Shown here: in pieces, positions 25,233-34,051 of the stretch
Layout of the letters: each line of letters starts with the position of its first letter
Position numbering within the stretch: the first letter of the stretch is position 1
Source: Bacillota bacterium
Lineage (GTDB): Bacteria; Bacillota; UBA4882; UBA8346
Length of the DNA: 64,000 nt
Assembly: GCA_023417475.1 (NCBI GenBank)
Contig: JAEZFP010000015.1
Location: 1 to 64,000, forward strand
Direction of reading: 5' to 3'
Made by a program: the position numbers and the translations under genes
The notes under the pieces: generated by a model
What the model was told of the DNA's origin: nothing
Databases searched by the model: none
The model's input: only the letters and a program-made list of their open reading frames with translations

Positions 25233-26269
25233 TTGATAACGACCAGTCGATACTTCCGGCTGCCGAATCCAAGCGCAACGGCATGCTCAAGCGTATGGAG
25301 CCCGTTTTTGAGCTCAATCCGTTCCCGTAACGATTTGCTGGCTTTGGGGTCCGCTAAATAGATCCGATCCACGCTGGCTTGATCCAAGGCGACCGGATCC
25401 AGCGACGCCAATATGCCGATATCGCCCAACTCCGGCGGCGCGGGATAGCTGTTGCAATCGCAATCAATGGATAAGTTATTCATTACGTTGATATAGACAA
25501 TATTGTTACCCAGCTTTTTCATCACGGCTCCCGCCGCTTCGGCCATCGACTCTAAAAAAGCGTCCTGCGGCGTCCGGAAAGCCAGGAAGAAATCGGTCTT
25601 GCTGACTCCGGCGGTATGGATCCACTTTTTACCGCTTGCGGACGCGATGCCAATGGAGATGTTTTTGATCGCGCCGCCAAAGCCCCCCATCTCATGTCCT
25701 TTAAAATGGGACAACACTAACATTGAGTCGTATTTTGTCAAATGCGATCCAACGAAGTCTTCCTTAATATTTTTACCGTTCGGAACGGGGAGACTGATCG
25801 AACCCTCTTCATCCATAATGTCCACCGGGGCAATCGCCGTAAACCCATGGTCTCGCGCCACCTGCTTATGCAGCTCCGTGCTGATCCGTTTGCCGCCGTA
25901 GGCGGTATTGCATTCGACAATGGTGCCGTTGACCGATTTGACCAAGTCTTTAATCAAGTTCGGGGAAAGATAATAATGCCCGCCGGGTTCGCCCGTGCTT
26001 AGTTTAACCGCAACCTTTCCGGTCAGTTTCCGTCCCACCGCTTGATACATTGCGGCCAATCCCGCCGGGCTAATGTCGGTCGTCAGATACACCGTGGGCA
26101 ATTCCTGTGTTTCACTGGGCGGTTGGGGCGATACGACGGTCGACGGCGTCGGGGCGCCGGGATTCCCGCAGACAAAGTTGGCGAATGCTAAGAAGCCTCC
26201 GCAGATGAGGCCGCAGATTATGCAGAATGTCGAAATACGAATCATTGCGCCGTTTTGGAAACGTTTCAT
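25229..26269 (-). CDS. Membrane-anchored DUF362 protein
   Basis: A 346-residue protein with an N-terminal hydrophobic anchor and a Pro/Ser-rich linker, followed by a PF04015 (DUF362) domain: HFKGHEMGGFGGAIKN, DCDC and an LGFGSRKY C-terminus. The family is of unknown chemistry and is often linked with iron-sulfur proteins; here the 4Fe-4S ferredoxin part is absent. The ATG follows AGGAGGTAGAA. It is translationally coupled to the downstream ArsP-like permease, so the two probably act together at the envelope. Confidence 0.8.
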   Translation of the reverse strand: MKRFQNGAMIRISTFCIICGLICGGFLAFANFVCGNPGAPTPSTVVSPQPPSETQELPTVYLTTDISPAGLAAMYQAVGRKLTGKVAVKLSTGEPGGHYYLSPNLIKDLVKSVNGTIVECNTAYGGKRISTELHKQVARDHGFTAIAPVDIMDEEGSISLPVPNGKNIKEDFVGSHLTKYDSMLVLSHFKGHEMGGFGGAIKNISIGIASASGKKWIHTAGVSKTDFFLAFRTPQDAFLESMAEAAGAVMKKLGNNIVYINVMNNLSIDCDCNSYPAPPELGDIGILASLDPVALDQASVDRIYLADPKASKSLRERIELKNGLHTLEHAVALGFGSRKYRLVVIK

Positions 26270-26655
26270 TTCTACCTCCTCCGACGAATTGATGGCAACT
26301 GCCTTATTTTTTACAAGCTACGGATTGGTTCCAGTTGCTCCTGATTTTTCCATTTCATCTTTCATTATAACATTGTTAGTTCGAATTCAGTCAAGTCGTA
26401 AATTATCTCGACATCATTTCAACTTCGGCGAAAACCGGTTAATTGGGAAAATATGTCGCCTAAATGCTTGGAACCAACTTGACTGCAACATATTCTCCTT
26501 AGATCATAAATAAAAGGAATTGCACATGCAATTTCCCTAGTTGAAATAAAATCATTCTTTTCATTTTCAGCTGCATTCAAGAGTGAAAAAATAGCAATTC
26601 AGTTTTTAGTTTAACTTATACAGTTTGGAATATTTAGTGCCATGTTGCCATATAT
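26270..26655. other. AT-rich intergenic region without recognised gene
   Basis: I see no plausible coding sequence here. It contains the 5' flank of the DUF362 gene and leads into the palindrome and promoter of the manganese-responsive operon. Confidence 0.6.
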
Positions 26656-26711
26656 AGTTAACCAAGCTTGGTTAACTTGATCTTGTCAAATAAGCATTTT
26701 TCTTATATAAT
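26656..26711 (+). promoter_or_regulatory. Promoter with upstream 22-bp perfect palindrome
   Basis: TTGTCA (26683-26688), a 17-bp spacer and TATAAT (26706-26711) place the start just before the riboswitch. At 26656-26677 lies a perfect 22-bp palindrome whose half site is AGTTAACCAAG. It is centred about 20 bp upstream of the -35, the position expected for an activator. An MntR-like regulator is a guess. Confidence 0.75.
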
Positions 26712-26725
26712 TAAGACAATTTGTG

Positions 26726-26841
26726 AAGGGGAGTAGTTTCCAGATAGGGTCAACACACTGGCGGGTAACCGCCTGGCCCTGTCGGCCAAATTGGCTTAAC
26801 GAGACCTTTGCGCCTTTGTTGGTGCATGGGTCTCTTTTTTT
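26726..26841 (+). promoter_or_regulatory. yybP-ykoY manganese riboswitch with terminator
   Basis: The leader starts AAGGGGAGTAG and includes GGTCAACACACTGG, GGCCAAATTGGCTTAACGAGACC and the later CTTTG element, the hallmarks of the yybP-ykoY aptamer, which binds Mn2+. The expression platform is a GAGACC/GGTCTC terminator (26801-26834) followed by seven T residues. Mn2+ binding should free the gene downstream, a Gdt1-family transporter, from termination. Confidence 0.9.
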
Positions 26842-26869
26842 ATATATTTCAAATTAAAGGAGGATATCA

Positions 26870-27577
26870 ATGAATGCATTTTGGTTATCGTTAGTAATGA
26901 TTTTTCTCGCGGAACTTGGAGACAAAACGCAACTGGTCGCTTTAACACTGGCAACCCGGTATAATGCAAAAGTGGTTTTGTGGGGGATTTTCTGGGCAAC
27001 TTTGACTGTTCATGTTGCTTCCGCAGGTATCGGTTGGATGATGGGGGGATTATTGCCGACCGATTGGATTCAGTATCTTGCCGGACTTGCCTTTATCGCT
27101 TTTGGTTTCTGGACCTTACGCGGAGATTGCTTAGATGACGAAGAAAATAAAGCGTGTAAAATCGGGTCCCCCTTTTGGCTGGTCTTTGCTACCTTCTTCC
27201 TGGCCGAATTAGGCGACAAAACAATGTTAAGCACCGTAACCCTTGCGAGCACCAATGCATTTATTCCAGTTTGGATCGGCTCTACCATCGGTATGGTTAT
27301 TTCAGACGGTTTAGCCATTTGGGTTGGAAAGATATTAGGAGCGCGATTGCCTGAAAAAGTTATCAAAATTGGTGCCGCCGTGATCTTTTTTGGATTTGGA
27401 ATATTCAGTTTTGTTCAAGGCGCTTTAAAACTTCCATATTATACTTGGATAATTGGAGTTTTGAGCACTGCAGCTTTTGCTTATTTTTTCTTGCGGAAAA
27501 CCATGGCAAAAAAAATTACCGATCAGAGTTCCGAAGAAGCCGCAACTACCGGAACCCTTGATAAAGAAGGATTATAA
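26870..27577 (+). CDS. Gdt1/UPF0016-family manganese exporter
   Basis: A 235-residue membrane protein with six predicted helices and two copies of the family motif ELGDKTQ (FLAELGDKTQLVAL and FLAELGDKTMLSTV). UPF0016 proteins (MneA, TMEM165/Gdt1) move Mn2+ or Ca2+ out of the cytosol. Control by a yybP-ykoY riboswitch supports Mn2+ export. The ATG follows AAAGGAGGATATCA. Its stop overlaps the ATG of the zinc-ribbon gene by one base, so the two form an operon. Confidence 0.9.
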   Translation: MNAFWLSLVMIFLAELGDKTQLVALTLATRYNAKVVLWGIFWATLTVHVASAGIGWMMGGLLPTDWIQYLAGLAFIAFGFWTLRGDCLDDEENKACKIGSPFWLVFATFFLAELGDKTMLSTVTLASTNAFIPVWIGSTIGMVISDGLAIWVGKILGARLPEKVIKIGAAVIFFGFGIFSFVQGALKLPYYTWIIGVLSTAAFAYFFLRKTMAKKITDQSSEEAATTGTLDKEGL

Positions 27578-27883
27578 TGGACTTTCTGGAAGATTTGTTT
27601 GACAATTTTGAACGTAAAAAGAAACAGCATAAAGACCATAACCACCATCAAGGCGACCCCAACGAATCCGATCGCTGTCGTCACGAGCACGGACAAGCTA
27701 CTGGCCGATCCGGTCAAAACATTTATTGTTCCTCCTGTGGAAAGCCGAACCAAATTCAATGGCAAATTTTGTATTGAGTGCGGCGCTAAAATAAACCAAC
27801 CGGTCACAGTCATATGTCGTCGATGCTCGCAACAACTTGAAGCGGAAATGAAGTTTTGCCCTGAATGCGGAACAAAAGTCTGA
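27577..27883 (+). pseudogene. His-rich zinc-ribbon protein, frameshifted
   Basis: The first frame gives MDFLEDLFDNFERKKK, a His/Asp-rich stretch (KDHNHHQGD, CRHEHGQ) and YCSSCGKPNQ, then diverges and stops at 27777. From about 27750 a second frame continues with KFNGKFCIECGAKI, CRRCSQQ and KFCPECGTKV. Together they make one protein of about 100 residues with four or more zinc-ribbon Cys pairs, so a single-base indel near 27740-27755 breaks the gene. The ATG overlaps the transporter stop (TAATG). It could be a sequencing error, decay or a programmed shift. The metal-binding character fits the Mn operon. Confidence 0.7.
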
Positions 27884-27917
27884 TTTTCTATTTCGAAGTA
27901 TAAAATGGATCAAGCGA

Positions 27918-27951
27918 AACCCGGATGCTCTTTTCGTGAAACATCCGGGTT
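27918..27951. terminator. Hairpin between convergent operons
   Basis: Perfect 10-bp stem AACCCGGATG/CATCCGGGTT with a 14-nt loop, between the zinc-ribbon gene and metH, which are convergent. The T-run is weak on both strands. Confidence 0.6.
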
Positions 27952-28018
27952 GGCTGTGAACCGGAAATTATTCCGGCAAGTATGAAACGTGAGCTCATGG
28001 CGCAAAATCAGAGTCTGC

Positions 28019-30448
28019 TTATGCGAATCCGAATTTCCCCAAGCTTAATTTTTGGGCCAATTTCACAGCTTCGTAGGCATCTTTGGCGTAACCGTCGGCG
28101 CCGATTTCCCGGGCGTAATCTTCGTTGACCACCGCCCCGCCGACCATAATCCGGCATTTGAGTCCTTCGCGCCGCGCCAATTGAATGACTTCTTTCATCT
28201 CCGTCATCGTGGTGGTCATTAACGCCGACATTCCGACAATTTCCGCGCCGACTGTTTTCGCTTCCGTCACAATCCGCTCGGCGCTTACGTCTTTACCCAG
28301 ATCGTACACAAGAAAACCATAGTTTTTCAACATCAAGCCCACGATATTTTTCCCGATATCGTGCACGTCCCCTTTTACCGTGGCCAATACGATTTTGGCC
28401 GCGCCGGACTTGCCGCTTTTTTGATCCACCGTAATCAACGGTTCAACCTTGTCAAACCCCGCTTTCATCGTCTCGGCGCTCCGGATGAGTTGCGGCAAAT
28501 AGTATTTTTTGGCGTCGAACAGTTGACCGACTTCATTGATGGCCGGAATCATGCAGTTGTCCACAATTTCCCCGGGTCGAACCGACTCTTGCAACGCCTG
28601 ATCGATCAGTTGGTGAATCTCTTCCTTTTCGCCCCTCAGCACCGCCCGGTAAATTTTTTCCCGAATCGACAACGACTCCGGCGCGACCGCCTTCTGGGCC
28701 GGTTGCTTTTCCCCCTGGGAAAACCGGGCAATATAGCCTAGACTGTCGCGATCGCGGGTGGTTAAGACGTCGGAGGCGAACTTAATCCCCATCAGCAACT
28801 CGCTTGACGGATTGGCGATCGCCAAGGTCAATCCCCGTCCGATCGCCATCGCCAAAAACGCCGCGTTGACCCAACCGCGTTCCGGCAGACCGAAGGAAAT
28901 GTTCGAGAGTCCGATGATGGACGGAGACCCGAATTCCCGGGCGCACCATTCGATTTGATCCAATGTTTCAAGGGCCGCTTGTTGATTGGAGGATACAGTC
29001 ATTACCAAGCCGTCGATGACCACGTCCTCTTTGCAAAATCCATATTTTTGCGCGTTCTCAAAAATTGCCCCGATAATCTGACGCCGTTTTTCGTTCGTCC
29101 CCGGCACGCCCTCGTCGCTGACGGGCAGCAAGATAAACATGGAGCCGTATTTGGCGGCGACGGGCAGGAGTTTTGCGATCTTCTCTTTTTCCAGCGAAAT
29201 CGAATTAATTAACGCGCGTCCCGGATATAACCGCAAGGCCGCTTCCAGCACCGCGGGGGAAGAAGAATCCAGGCAGAGCGGCGCATCGGTAAAACTGCTT
29301 AACAGGGTGGTAATTTCGCCCATCGTTTGTTTTTCGTCAATCCCCGGCATACCGACATTAACATCCAGAATCTCCGCCCCATTTTGGGTTTGTTCCAGCG
29401 TCAACCGCCGGACTTCGTTGGTTACGCCGCTTTTTAGTTCCTCTTGCAGCTTTTTTTTGCCGGTGGGATTGATCCGTTCACCCACCACTTTGACAGGATG
29501 GTCCGTCCCAAAAAAAACGGTTTTCCGGGCGGATGTTATGCCGCTAAAGATTGGGCGCGCGGGCGCCGGACGGCTTTGGACGGCGGTTTTATTTTTGAGT
29601 TCCCGGATATACTCGGGCGTGGTACCGCAACATCCGCCGAGGAACGTGACGCCGGCATCGATTAACGCGTTGGCGTAGCCGGCGAATTCCGTCACGCCCA
29701 TGTCGAAGACGGTAACCCCATTGAGCAGCCTTGGCAACCCGGCATTGGGTTTGGCGAGCAGCGGCACCCGGGCGTAGGGTTTCATTCGCGCGATCAACGT
29801 CGCCATTTCCGCCGGGCCGGTGGAACAATTGCAGCCCACCCCATCCGCGCCCAGACTTTGCAAAGTAATTAAGGCCGTTACCGGGTCGGTTCCCGTCAAG
29901 GACCGCTGCCCTTGATCGAAAGTCATGGAAACCAGGACCGGCAGATCGCACGTTTCTTTCACGGCGATCAGCGCCGCCCGGGCTTCCTGAATATCCATCA
30001 TGGTCTCGATCACGAACAGATCGACGCCGCCGGCCAACAGCCCTTGGATTTGCTCTTTGTAAACCGCTACGCACTCTTCAAAGGGCAAATCCCCCAACGG
30101 TTCGACCATCCGGCCGGTCGGGGCGAGGCCGCCGGCCACCAATGCTTTCGTTCCGGCAGCCTGCTTGGATAATGCGGCCAATCGTTGATTAAGGCCAACC
30201 GTCGAATCTCCCAAACCGAACTCGTCAAGCTTGATCCGGTTGCCGCCGAACGTGCAAGTGTAAATAATATCCGAACCCGCTGCCACATACTGCTTTTGAA
30301 TCTCTAGAACGGCATCCGGATGTTCCGCCACCCATTGCTCCGGGCAAACGCCCTTGGGCAGGTCCCGTTTTTGCAGTTCGGTACCGGTCGCGCCGTCCAG
30401 CAAAATAAACCGGTGCTTGATAAAATTGTGAAAAGCCGTTTTGTCCAT
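28019..30448 (-). CDS. metH: Cobalamin-dependent methionine synthase without reactivation domain
   Basis: An 809-residue MetH. The homocysteine-binding barrel (1 to about 290) has zinc Cys ligands in GVGCNCSTGP and GGCCGT. The folate-binding barrel spans about 315-560 (VVGERINPTGKK). The cap helices run to about 670 and the B12 domain has DVHDIGKNIVG with the Co-ligating His. The fourth, S-adenosylmethionine-binding reactivation domain found in E. coli MetH is absent. It is supplied by the gene 10 nt upstream. I start it at MDKTAFHNF, since upstream in-frame residues overlap that gene. Confidence 0.93.
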   Translation of the reverse strand: MDKTAFHNFIKHRFILLDGATGTELQKRDLPKGVCPEQWVAEHPDAVLEIQKQYVAAGSDIIYTCTFGGNRIKLDEFGLGDSTVGLNQRLAALSKQAAGTKALVAGGLAPTGRMVEPLGDLPFEECVAVYKEQIQGLLAGGVDLFVIETMMDIQEARAALIAVKETCDLPVLVSMTFDQGQRSLTGTDPVTALITLQSLGADGVGCNCSTGPAEMATLIARMKPYARVPLLAKPNAGLPRLLNGVTVFDMGVTEFAGYANALIDAGVTFLGGCCGTTPEYIRELKNKTAVQSRPAPARPIFSGITSARKTVFFGTDHPVKVVGERINPTGKKKLQEELKSGVTNEVRRLTLEQTQNGAEILDVNVGMPGIDEKQTMGEITTLLSSFTDAPLCLDSSSPAVLEAALRLYPGRALINSISLEKEKIAKLLPVAAKYGSMFILLPVSDEGVPGTNEKRRQIIGAIFENAQKYGFCKEDVVIDGLVMTVSSNQQAALETLDQIEWCAREFGSPSIIGLSNISFGLPERGWVNAAFLAMAIGRGLTLAIANPSSELLMGIKFASDVLTTRDRDSLGYIARFSQGEKQPAQKAVAPESLSIREKIYRAVLRGEKEEIHQLIDQALQESVRPGEIVDNCMIPAINEVGQLFDAKKYYLPQLIRSAETMKAGFDKVEPLITVDQKSGKSGAAKIVLATVKGDVHDIGKNIVGLMLKNYGFLVYDLGKDVSAERIVTEAKTVGAEIVGMSALMTTTMTEMKEVIQLARREGLKCRIMVGGAVVNEDYAREIGADGYAKDAYEAVKLAQKLSLGKFGFA

Positions 30449-30458
30449 GGTCTCTCGA

Positions 30459-31127
30459 TTACTCCTTCGGTTCAATTCCCGCAATGGCGATGACCGATTT
30501 CTCGGGAACCAACATATATTTCTCGGTGAGGTTGATCCCCACTTCGCTTAGTTTTAATGTTTCAAAAATCGGTTTTTGGTATGCCAACGGCAAATCTCCA
30601 TAACCTGGGCTATAACGGTGTTTGGTCAGTTTGCGACCCGTTTTGGCGAGCATGGTATTTAAATAATCCATCAGCCAGTCCAAGACGGCGTCGGCCGTTT
30701 CCGAGGCGACGGCATCGAGGATTACTCCATGGGCGGCGTCTTTTTGCGTAATCTCATACCCAATGGCGTCAACGATTTCCGATCCCACCGTAGCCGCCAT
30801 TAAAACCGTTTCGGCGCTGTTTTGCAACAATCGGGACAACGATTGGCTTTGAAGATTGATTTCATTTTCGAGTGTGACGGAGTCCACGGTTCGTTGCGCA
30901 ATTGTTAACAGGCGGTATAATCCGGTAGGTCGGCCTAATATTCTGGCCTGCCGCAGCCCCGCTTCCAGCATTGCGGATAAGGCGGGGTCGACCGGAGCGT
31001 TTTTGGGAATTCCCAGACGCCCTAGTACGCTTGCCCGTTTCGGAGTGAGCGGGATATTATAAAAACATTGGATCGATGAACCGGTCATCCGGGGACTGCC
31101 TCCAATATCGTCGACGCTCATGATCAT
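30459..31127 (-). CDS. Stand-alone methionine synthase reactivation-domain protein
   Basis: A 223-residue protein resembling the C-terminal activation domain of MetH (PF02965). The key SAM-binding motif is HRYSPGYGDLPLAYQ, matching R-x-x-x-G-Y in that family. In full-length MetH this domain remethylates oxidised cob(II)alamin using SAM and an electron donor. Here it is a separate subunit encoded 10 nt upstream of the truncated metH. The start is uncertain: ATG codons at 31127 and 31121 both lack a clear Shine-Dalgarno. Confidence 0.85.
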   Translation of the reverse strand: MIMSVDDIGGSPRMTGSSIQCFYNIPLTPKRASVLGRLGIPKNAPVDPALSAMLEAGLRQARILGRPTGLYRLLTIAQRTVDSVTLENEINLQSQSLSRLLQNSAETVLMAATVGSEIVDAIGYEITQKDAAHGVILDAVASETADAVLDWLMDYLNTMLAKTGRKLTKHRYSPGYGDLPLAYQKPIFETLKLSEVGINLTEKYMLVPEKSVIAIAGIEPKE

Positions 31128-31137
31128 TTTCAATATA

Positions 31138-31510
31138 TTTTTACAGTCAGCCGTAAGTTCTTCCGAGGCGACTTCCGCCCGATTGATTCGTCCGGATTAA
31201 AAAAAAAGCCCGTAAAAACCGGACAGCTTCGAAGGTATGAAATTGCAAGTTAATATTATCATTTTACGACTGTTGAATCAAGTTAAATAAAACCGGCCGT
31301 ATTTTGATGGTTGTTTTGGCGGCCCTAGAAATAACCAAACACCCAACCGGATGACATTGGGCCGGGGCATGCGATCAAACAGGCTGAAAGACAAAGGGTT
31401 TATTGCTAATTTATGTTTAGTCACATTAAGTTATTGACAATAAAGTATTTTTATAGTACAAATAACATATTCATTGGGCACATTTAGCAATTTATAATTT
31501 CATAATTAGT
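31138..31510. other. Intergenic region upstream of the lysine riboswitch
   Basis: No coding sequence is evident. A short GTCCGG/CCGGAC stem lies near 31190-31228. A TTGACA at 31434-31439 is probably the -35 of the asd promoter, with a poor -10 (TACAAA) 17 nt later. Confidence 0.45.
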
Positions 31511-31757
31511 GGTAGAGTAGAGGCGCGAAACTCAATAGTATTTCCGGGGAAGTTGGCTAACTGAAGAACCGGAAGGAAAGGGGGTTTTGCCGAAGTCGGA
31601 AAGAAAGCCGTCTTTCCGGCTGGTACCGTGATTAAGAGTCCCGGTATTGTCATCTTGGAACTGGAAATGTTCTTTAGGATGGAGAGCTATCTTGCCGCCG
31701 TTGAATTTTTATTTTTAAGAATTCGGGGTTGGTGGATAACCAGCCCCTTTTATTTTT
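31511..31757 (+). promoter_or_regulatory. Lysine riboswitch (L-box) with terminator
   Basis: The leader shows the L-box hallmarks: GTAGAGGCGCG near the start, GGGGTTTTGCCGAAG in the middle and GGATGGAGAGCTATCTTGCC at the end of the aptamer. The platform is a GGGGTTGGT/ACCAGCCCC terminator (31725-31747) followed by TTTTATTTTT. Lysine should promote termination and lower asd expression, the first branch-point enzyme of lysine synthesis shared with threonine and methionine. Confidence 0.9.
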
Positions 31758-31874
31758 CCCGGAATTAGGATTACCGGGGTTGTGAGCGACTATAGGAATG
31801 CTGCCGAATGAATACCCTTTTCTTTCGGGATAACGTGCGAAATATCGAAATCGAAAATAAAAGGAGAATCGAAA

Positions 31875-32948
31875 ATGGGATTGAAGGTGGGATTGCTTGG
31901 AGTAGGACCGGTCGGTGATACGATCGTAAAAGTACTGCGGGAACGGAAGTTTCCCATTGATGGGGAATTGGTGGTGATGGCTACGAGCGAACGGGATGAG
32001 ACGTTAGCGGGTGAAAATTATCATGTTCGCCAGATCAGTACCGATCTCTTCAGGGGATTGGATTTAGTATTCTTTGCCGGAAAAGAAGGCGCTAAGGGAG
32101 CCAGTTTCCAATGGGGTAAGATTGCGATTGACCATGGTTGTGTGGTGATCGATAACGGCGGCGATTTCCGGATGTATCCGGAATATCCGCTGGTTATTCC
32201 AGAAGTTAATATGGATGTTGTTACAGCCGATACCCGGTATATCTGCAATCCGAATTGTTCGACCATTCAAATGGCGGTGGCCTTAGCCCCCTTGCATCGG
32301 GCGGCCCGGCTGCACCGGGTGGTCGTCTCCACCTATCAAGCGGTTAGCGGCTGGGGCGCTGCCGCTATGGAACAGTTGCGGCAAGAAACGGCTGAAGTAT
32401 TATCCGGGACAGCGCCCCAGTCCGATCCGAGTGTTTTTGCCCACCCGATTGCTTTTGATTGTATCCCCCATATCGATCGCTTCTTAGCGAACGGTTATAC
32501 CAAGGAAGAAATTAAAATGGTGAATGAGACCCGCAAAATCCTTGGCGAGCCAAATCTACTAATCAATCCGACAACTGTCAGGGTGCCGGTATTTATCGGC
32601 CATTGCGAATCAGTCAATGCGGAGTTTAGTAGTGAGATGACGGCTGAAAAAGCGCTGCGTATTCTGGCGGATCCGGAAAAAGCGCCGAGTATCGTTTTGA
32701 TGGACGGCTATACCAGCGACTCGCATGCTCGGGCGACTCGCAACGATCCGTTAGAACGTCAATATCCGGTTACCCGGGATTTAAACAATCCCGAATACCG
32801 GGATGCCGTATTGGTCGGCCGGGTTCGCGACGATACCACCCGCAAAAACGCCATCAATCTCTGGTGTGTATCGGATAATTTGCGGAAAGGCGCAGCGACG
32901 AATGCTGTTCAAATCGCGGAAGCGATGTTGCAGAAAGGGTTGTTGTAA
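31875..32948 (+). CDS. asd: Aspartate-semialdehyde dehydrogenase
   Basis: A 357-residue NADP-dependent dehydrogenase that reduces aspartyl phosphate to aspartate semialdehyde. The N-terminal nucleotide fold is GLLGVGPVGDT, the catalytic Cys is in CNPNCSTIQM near residue 130, and the substrate region includes TYQAVSGWG. The ATG follows AAAGGAGAATCG. It is alone behind a lysine riboswitch, so lysine controls it directly. Length is normal. Confidence 0.95.
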   Translation: MGLKVGLLGVGPVGDTIVKVLRERKFPIDGELVVMATSERDETLAGENYHVRQISTDLFRGLDLVFFAGKEGAKGASFQWGKIAIDHGCVVIDNGGDFRMYPEYPLVIPEVNMDVVTADTRYICNPNCSTIQMAVALAPLHRAARLHRVVVSTYQAVSGWGAAAMEQLRQETAEVLSGTAPQSDPSVFAHPIAFDCIPHIDRFLANGYTKEEIKMVNETRKILGEPNLLINPTTVRVPVFIGHCESVNAEFSSEMTAEKALRILADPEKAPSIVLMDGYTSDSHARATRNDPLERQYPVTRDLNNPEYRDAVLVGRVRDDTTRKNAINLWCVSDNLRKGAATNAVQIAEAMLQKGLL

Positions 32949-33066
32949 CAACGTTTCCATGGAAGTATAGCATAAAATATGTCAATATTTTGATGTTGCA
33001 TTGGATGAAGTAGTTGTTTATGTTTCGGAGAAGAAACGTGATCTTTAAGAAGATGGGAGAAGCGAA

Positions 33067-33294
33067 ATGAAAAGAGAATTAGTTTCAGTTTTAAAAATTA
33101 TCAATAAACACCGGTGGATAGGTTATTTAGGTCTTTTCGGCTTTATTGGCATCATGAAATTGGCGGAAAACCATGAGATTGTTAATGTTTTGAAAATTAT
33201 CTTTTTAGTTTACTTATTTGTTTTCATGGGTTGCATGTATTTTAATTTTGTCCTCCAATTAAGGGCAGCAAGGAAACCCAAAAAATACACCTGA
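33067..33294 (+). CDS. Small two-helix membrane protein, unknown
   Basis: A 75-residue protein with two hydrophobic helices (WIGYLGLFGFIGIM and VLKIIFLVYLFVFMGCMYF) and basic ends (RAARKPKKYT). It has a GGGAGAAGCG ribosome binding site. I recognise no family. Codon use is more AT-rich than the flanking core genes, as is the whole 33-34 kb stretch. Confidence 0.6.
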   Translation: MKRELVSVLKIINKHRWIGYLGLFGFIGIMKLAENHEIVNVLKIIFLVYLFVFMGCMYFNFVLQLRAARKPKKYT

Positions 33295-33477
33295 TAATTC
33301 GTAAATAAGCGACAAATTTCGGTTTGTATCCAACACGACTTTCATTAGCGGATGTATTCTATGGATTCGTAATTTGATTGTAGTTTCATACTTTGAAATC
33401 TTCTTAAATTACAAAAAATTGCCTGACATTTGCCAACATCATGACATTAGAGGAAGTTGAAAAATAACTCGGCAACA

Positions 33478-33759
33478 CTAAAATCGCATAAAGAAGATCA
33501 AAGTCCAAATCAATGTTAATCCCAGTAAAACCAGAATTCCTTCCCGAGTTACTTCAGGTCCCCTAATATATTGTACACCCCGTTTTACTTCTTTAAAAAT
33601 CAATGCGTTGATACTCATGGCTAGAAGCATTATTGTAACTAACAAGAAAATTCCGAAACTTATTCGTAGATTGTCGTTTAAACCTTTTAGAATTAATCCA
33701 ACCACCACTCCGATAATACAAATATGATATATTGCTTTTAGAAACCGATTCGTCGGCAT
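33478..33759 (-). CDS. Small membrane protein, unknown
   Basis: A 93-residue protein with three hydrophobic segments (HICIIGVVVGLILKG, FGIFLLVTIMLLAMSINALI, ILVLLGLTLIWTLIFFMRF). The ATG follows AGGGATCGGA. No family is recognised. It lies 15 nt after a small possible gene that abuts the group II intron, and both are AT-rich, suggesting an acquired patch. Confidence 0.55.
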   Translation of the reverse strand: MPTNRFLKAIYHICIIGVVVGLILKGLNDNLRISFGIFLLVTIMLLAMSINALIFKEVKRGVQYIRGPEVTREGILVLLGLTLIWTLIFFMRF

Positions 33760-33774
33760 TCCGATCCCTGCCTT

Positions 33775-33945
33775 TTAGTGTTTTATTTCCACGCATCGTG
33801 ATCCGGTAGTCGAATAAAGCAGCTTTGCGCCGATGGGCGCAATCCAATAATAACATCTTTTGCCATCAATTGCTATCTGATACGGCAAATACCGTCCTTC
33901 GCGCCAAACATTTGGAATGGACCCGCTCGACTTTCCCTTTTTCAT
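33775..33945 (-). CDS. Possible small gene next to the intron 3' end
   Basis: A 56-residue frame starting MKKGKSSGSIPNVWREG and ending TTGSRCVEIKH. It starts 25 nt from the intron 3' end. Without the intron an AAAAGGA would lie further upstream, so the insertion may have separated it from its leader. Nothing identifies a function; a gene remnant is equally possible. Confidence 0.35.
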   Translation of the reverse strand: MKKGKSSGSIPNVWREGRYLPYQIAIDGKRCYYWIAPIGAKLLYSTTGSRCVEIKH

Positions 33946-34009
33946 TTTCCCATCCAAACCCACTCCCAAAGTCGAGTAGAAGGGAGTCTCTCAACTCCCG
34001 ACCCTCACA

Positions 34010-34042
34010 GAACCGTACGTGCCCTATTAAGGCATACGGCTC
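34010..34042 (-). ncRNA. Group II intron domain V
   Basis: GAGCCGTATG and CGTACGGTTC form the basal stem, containing the catalytic AGC triad, with an upper stem of GCC/GGC and a short loop. It starts 10 nt after the reverse transcriptase stop. Domain V is the catalytic core of splicing, and its intact appearance suggests an active ribozyme. Confidence 0.88.
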
Positions 34043-34051
34043 TTCAGGATA

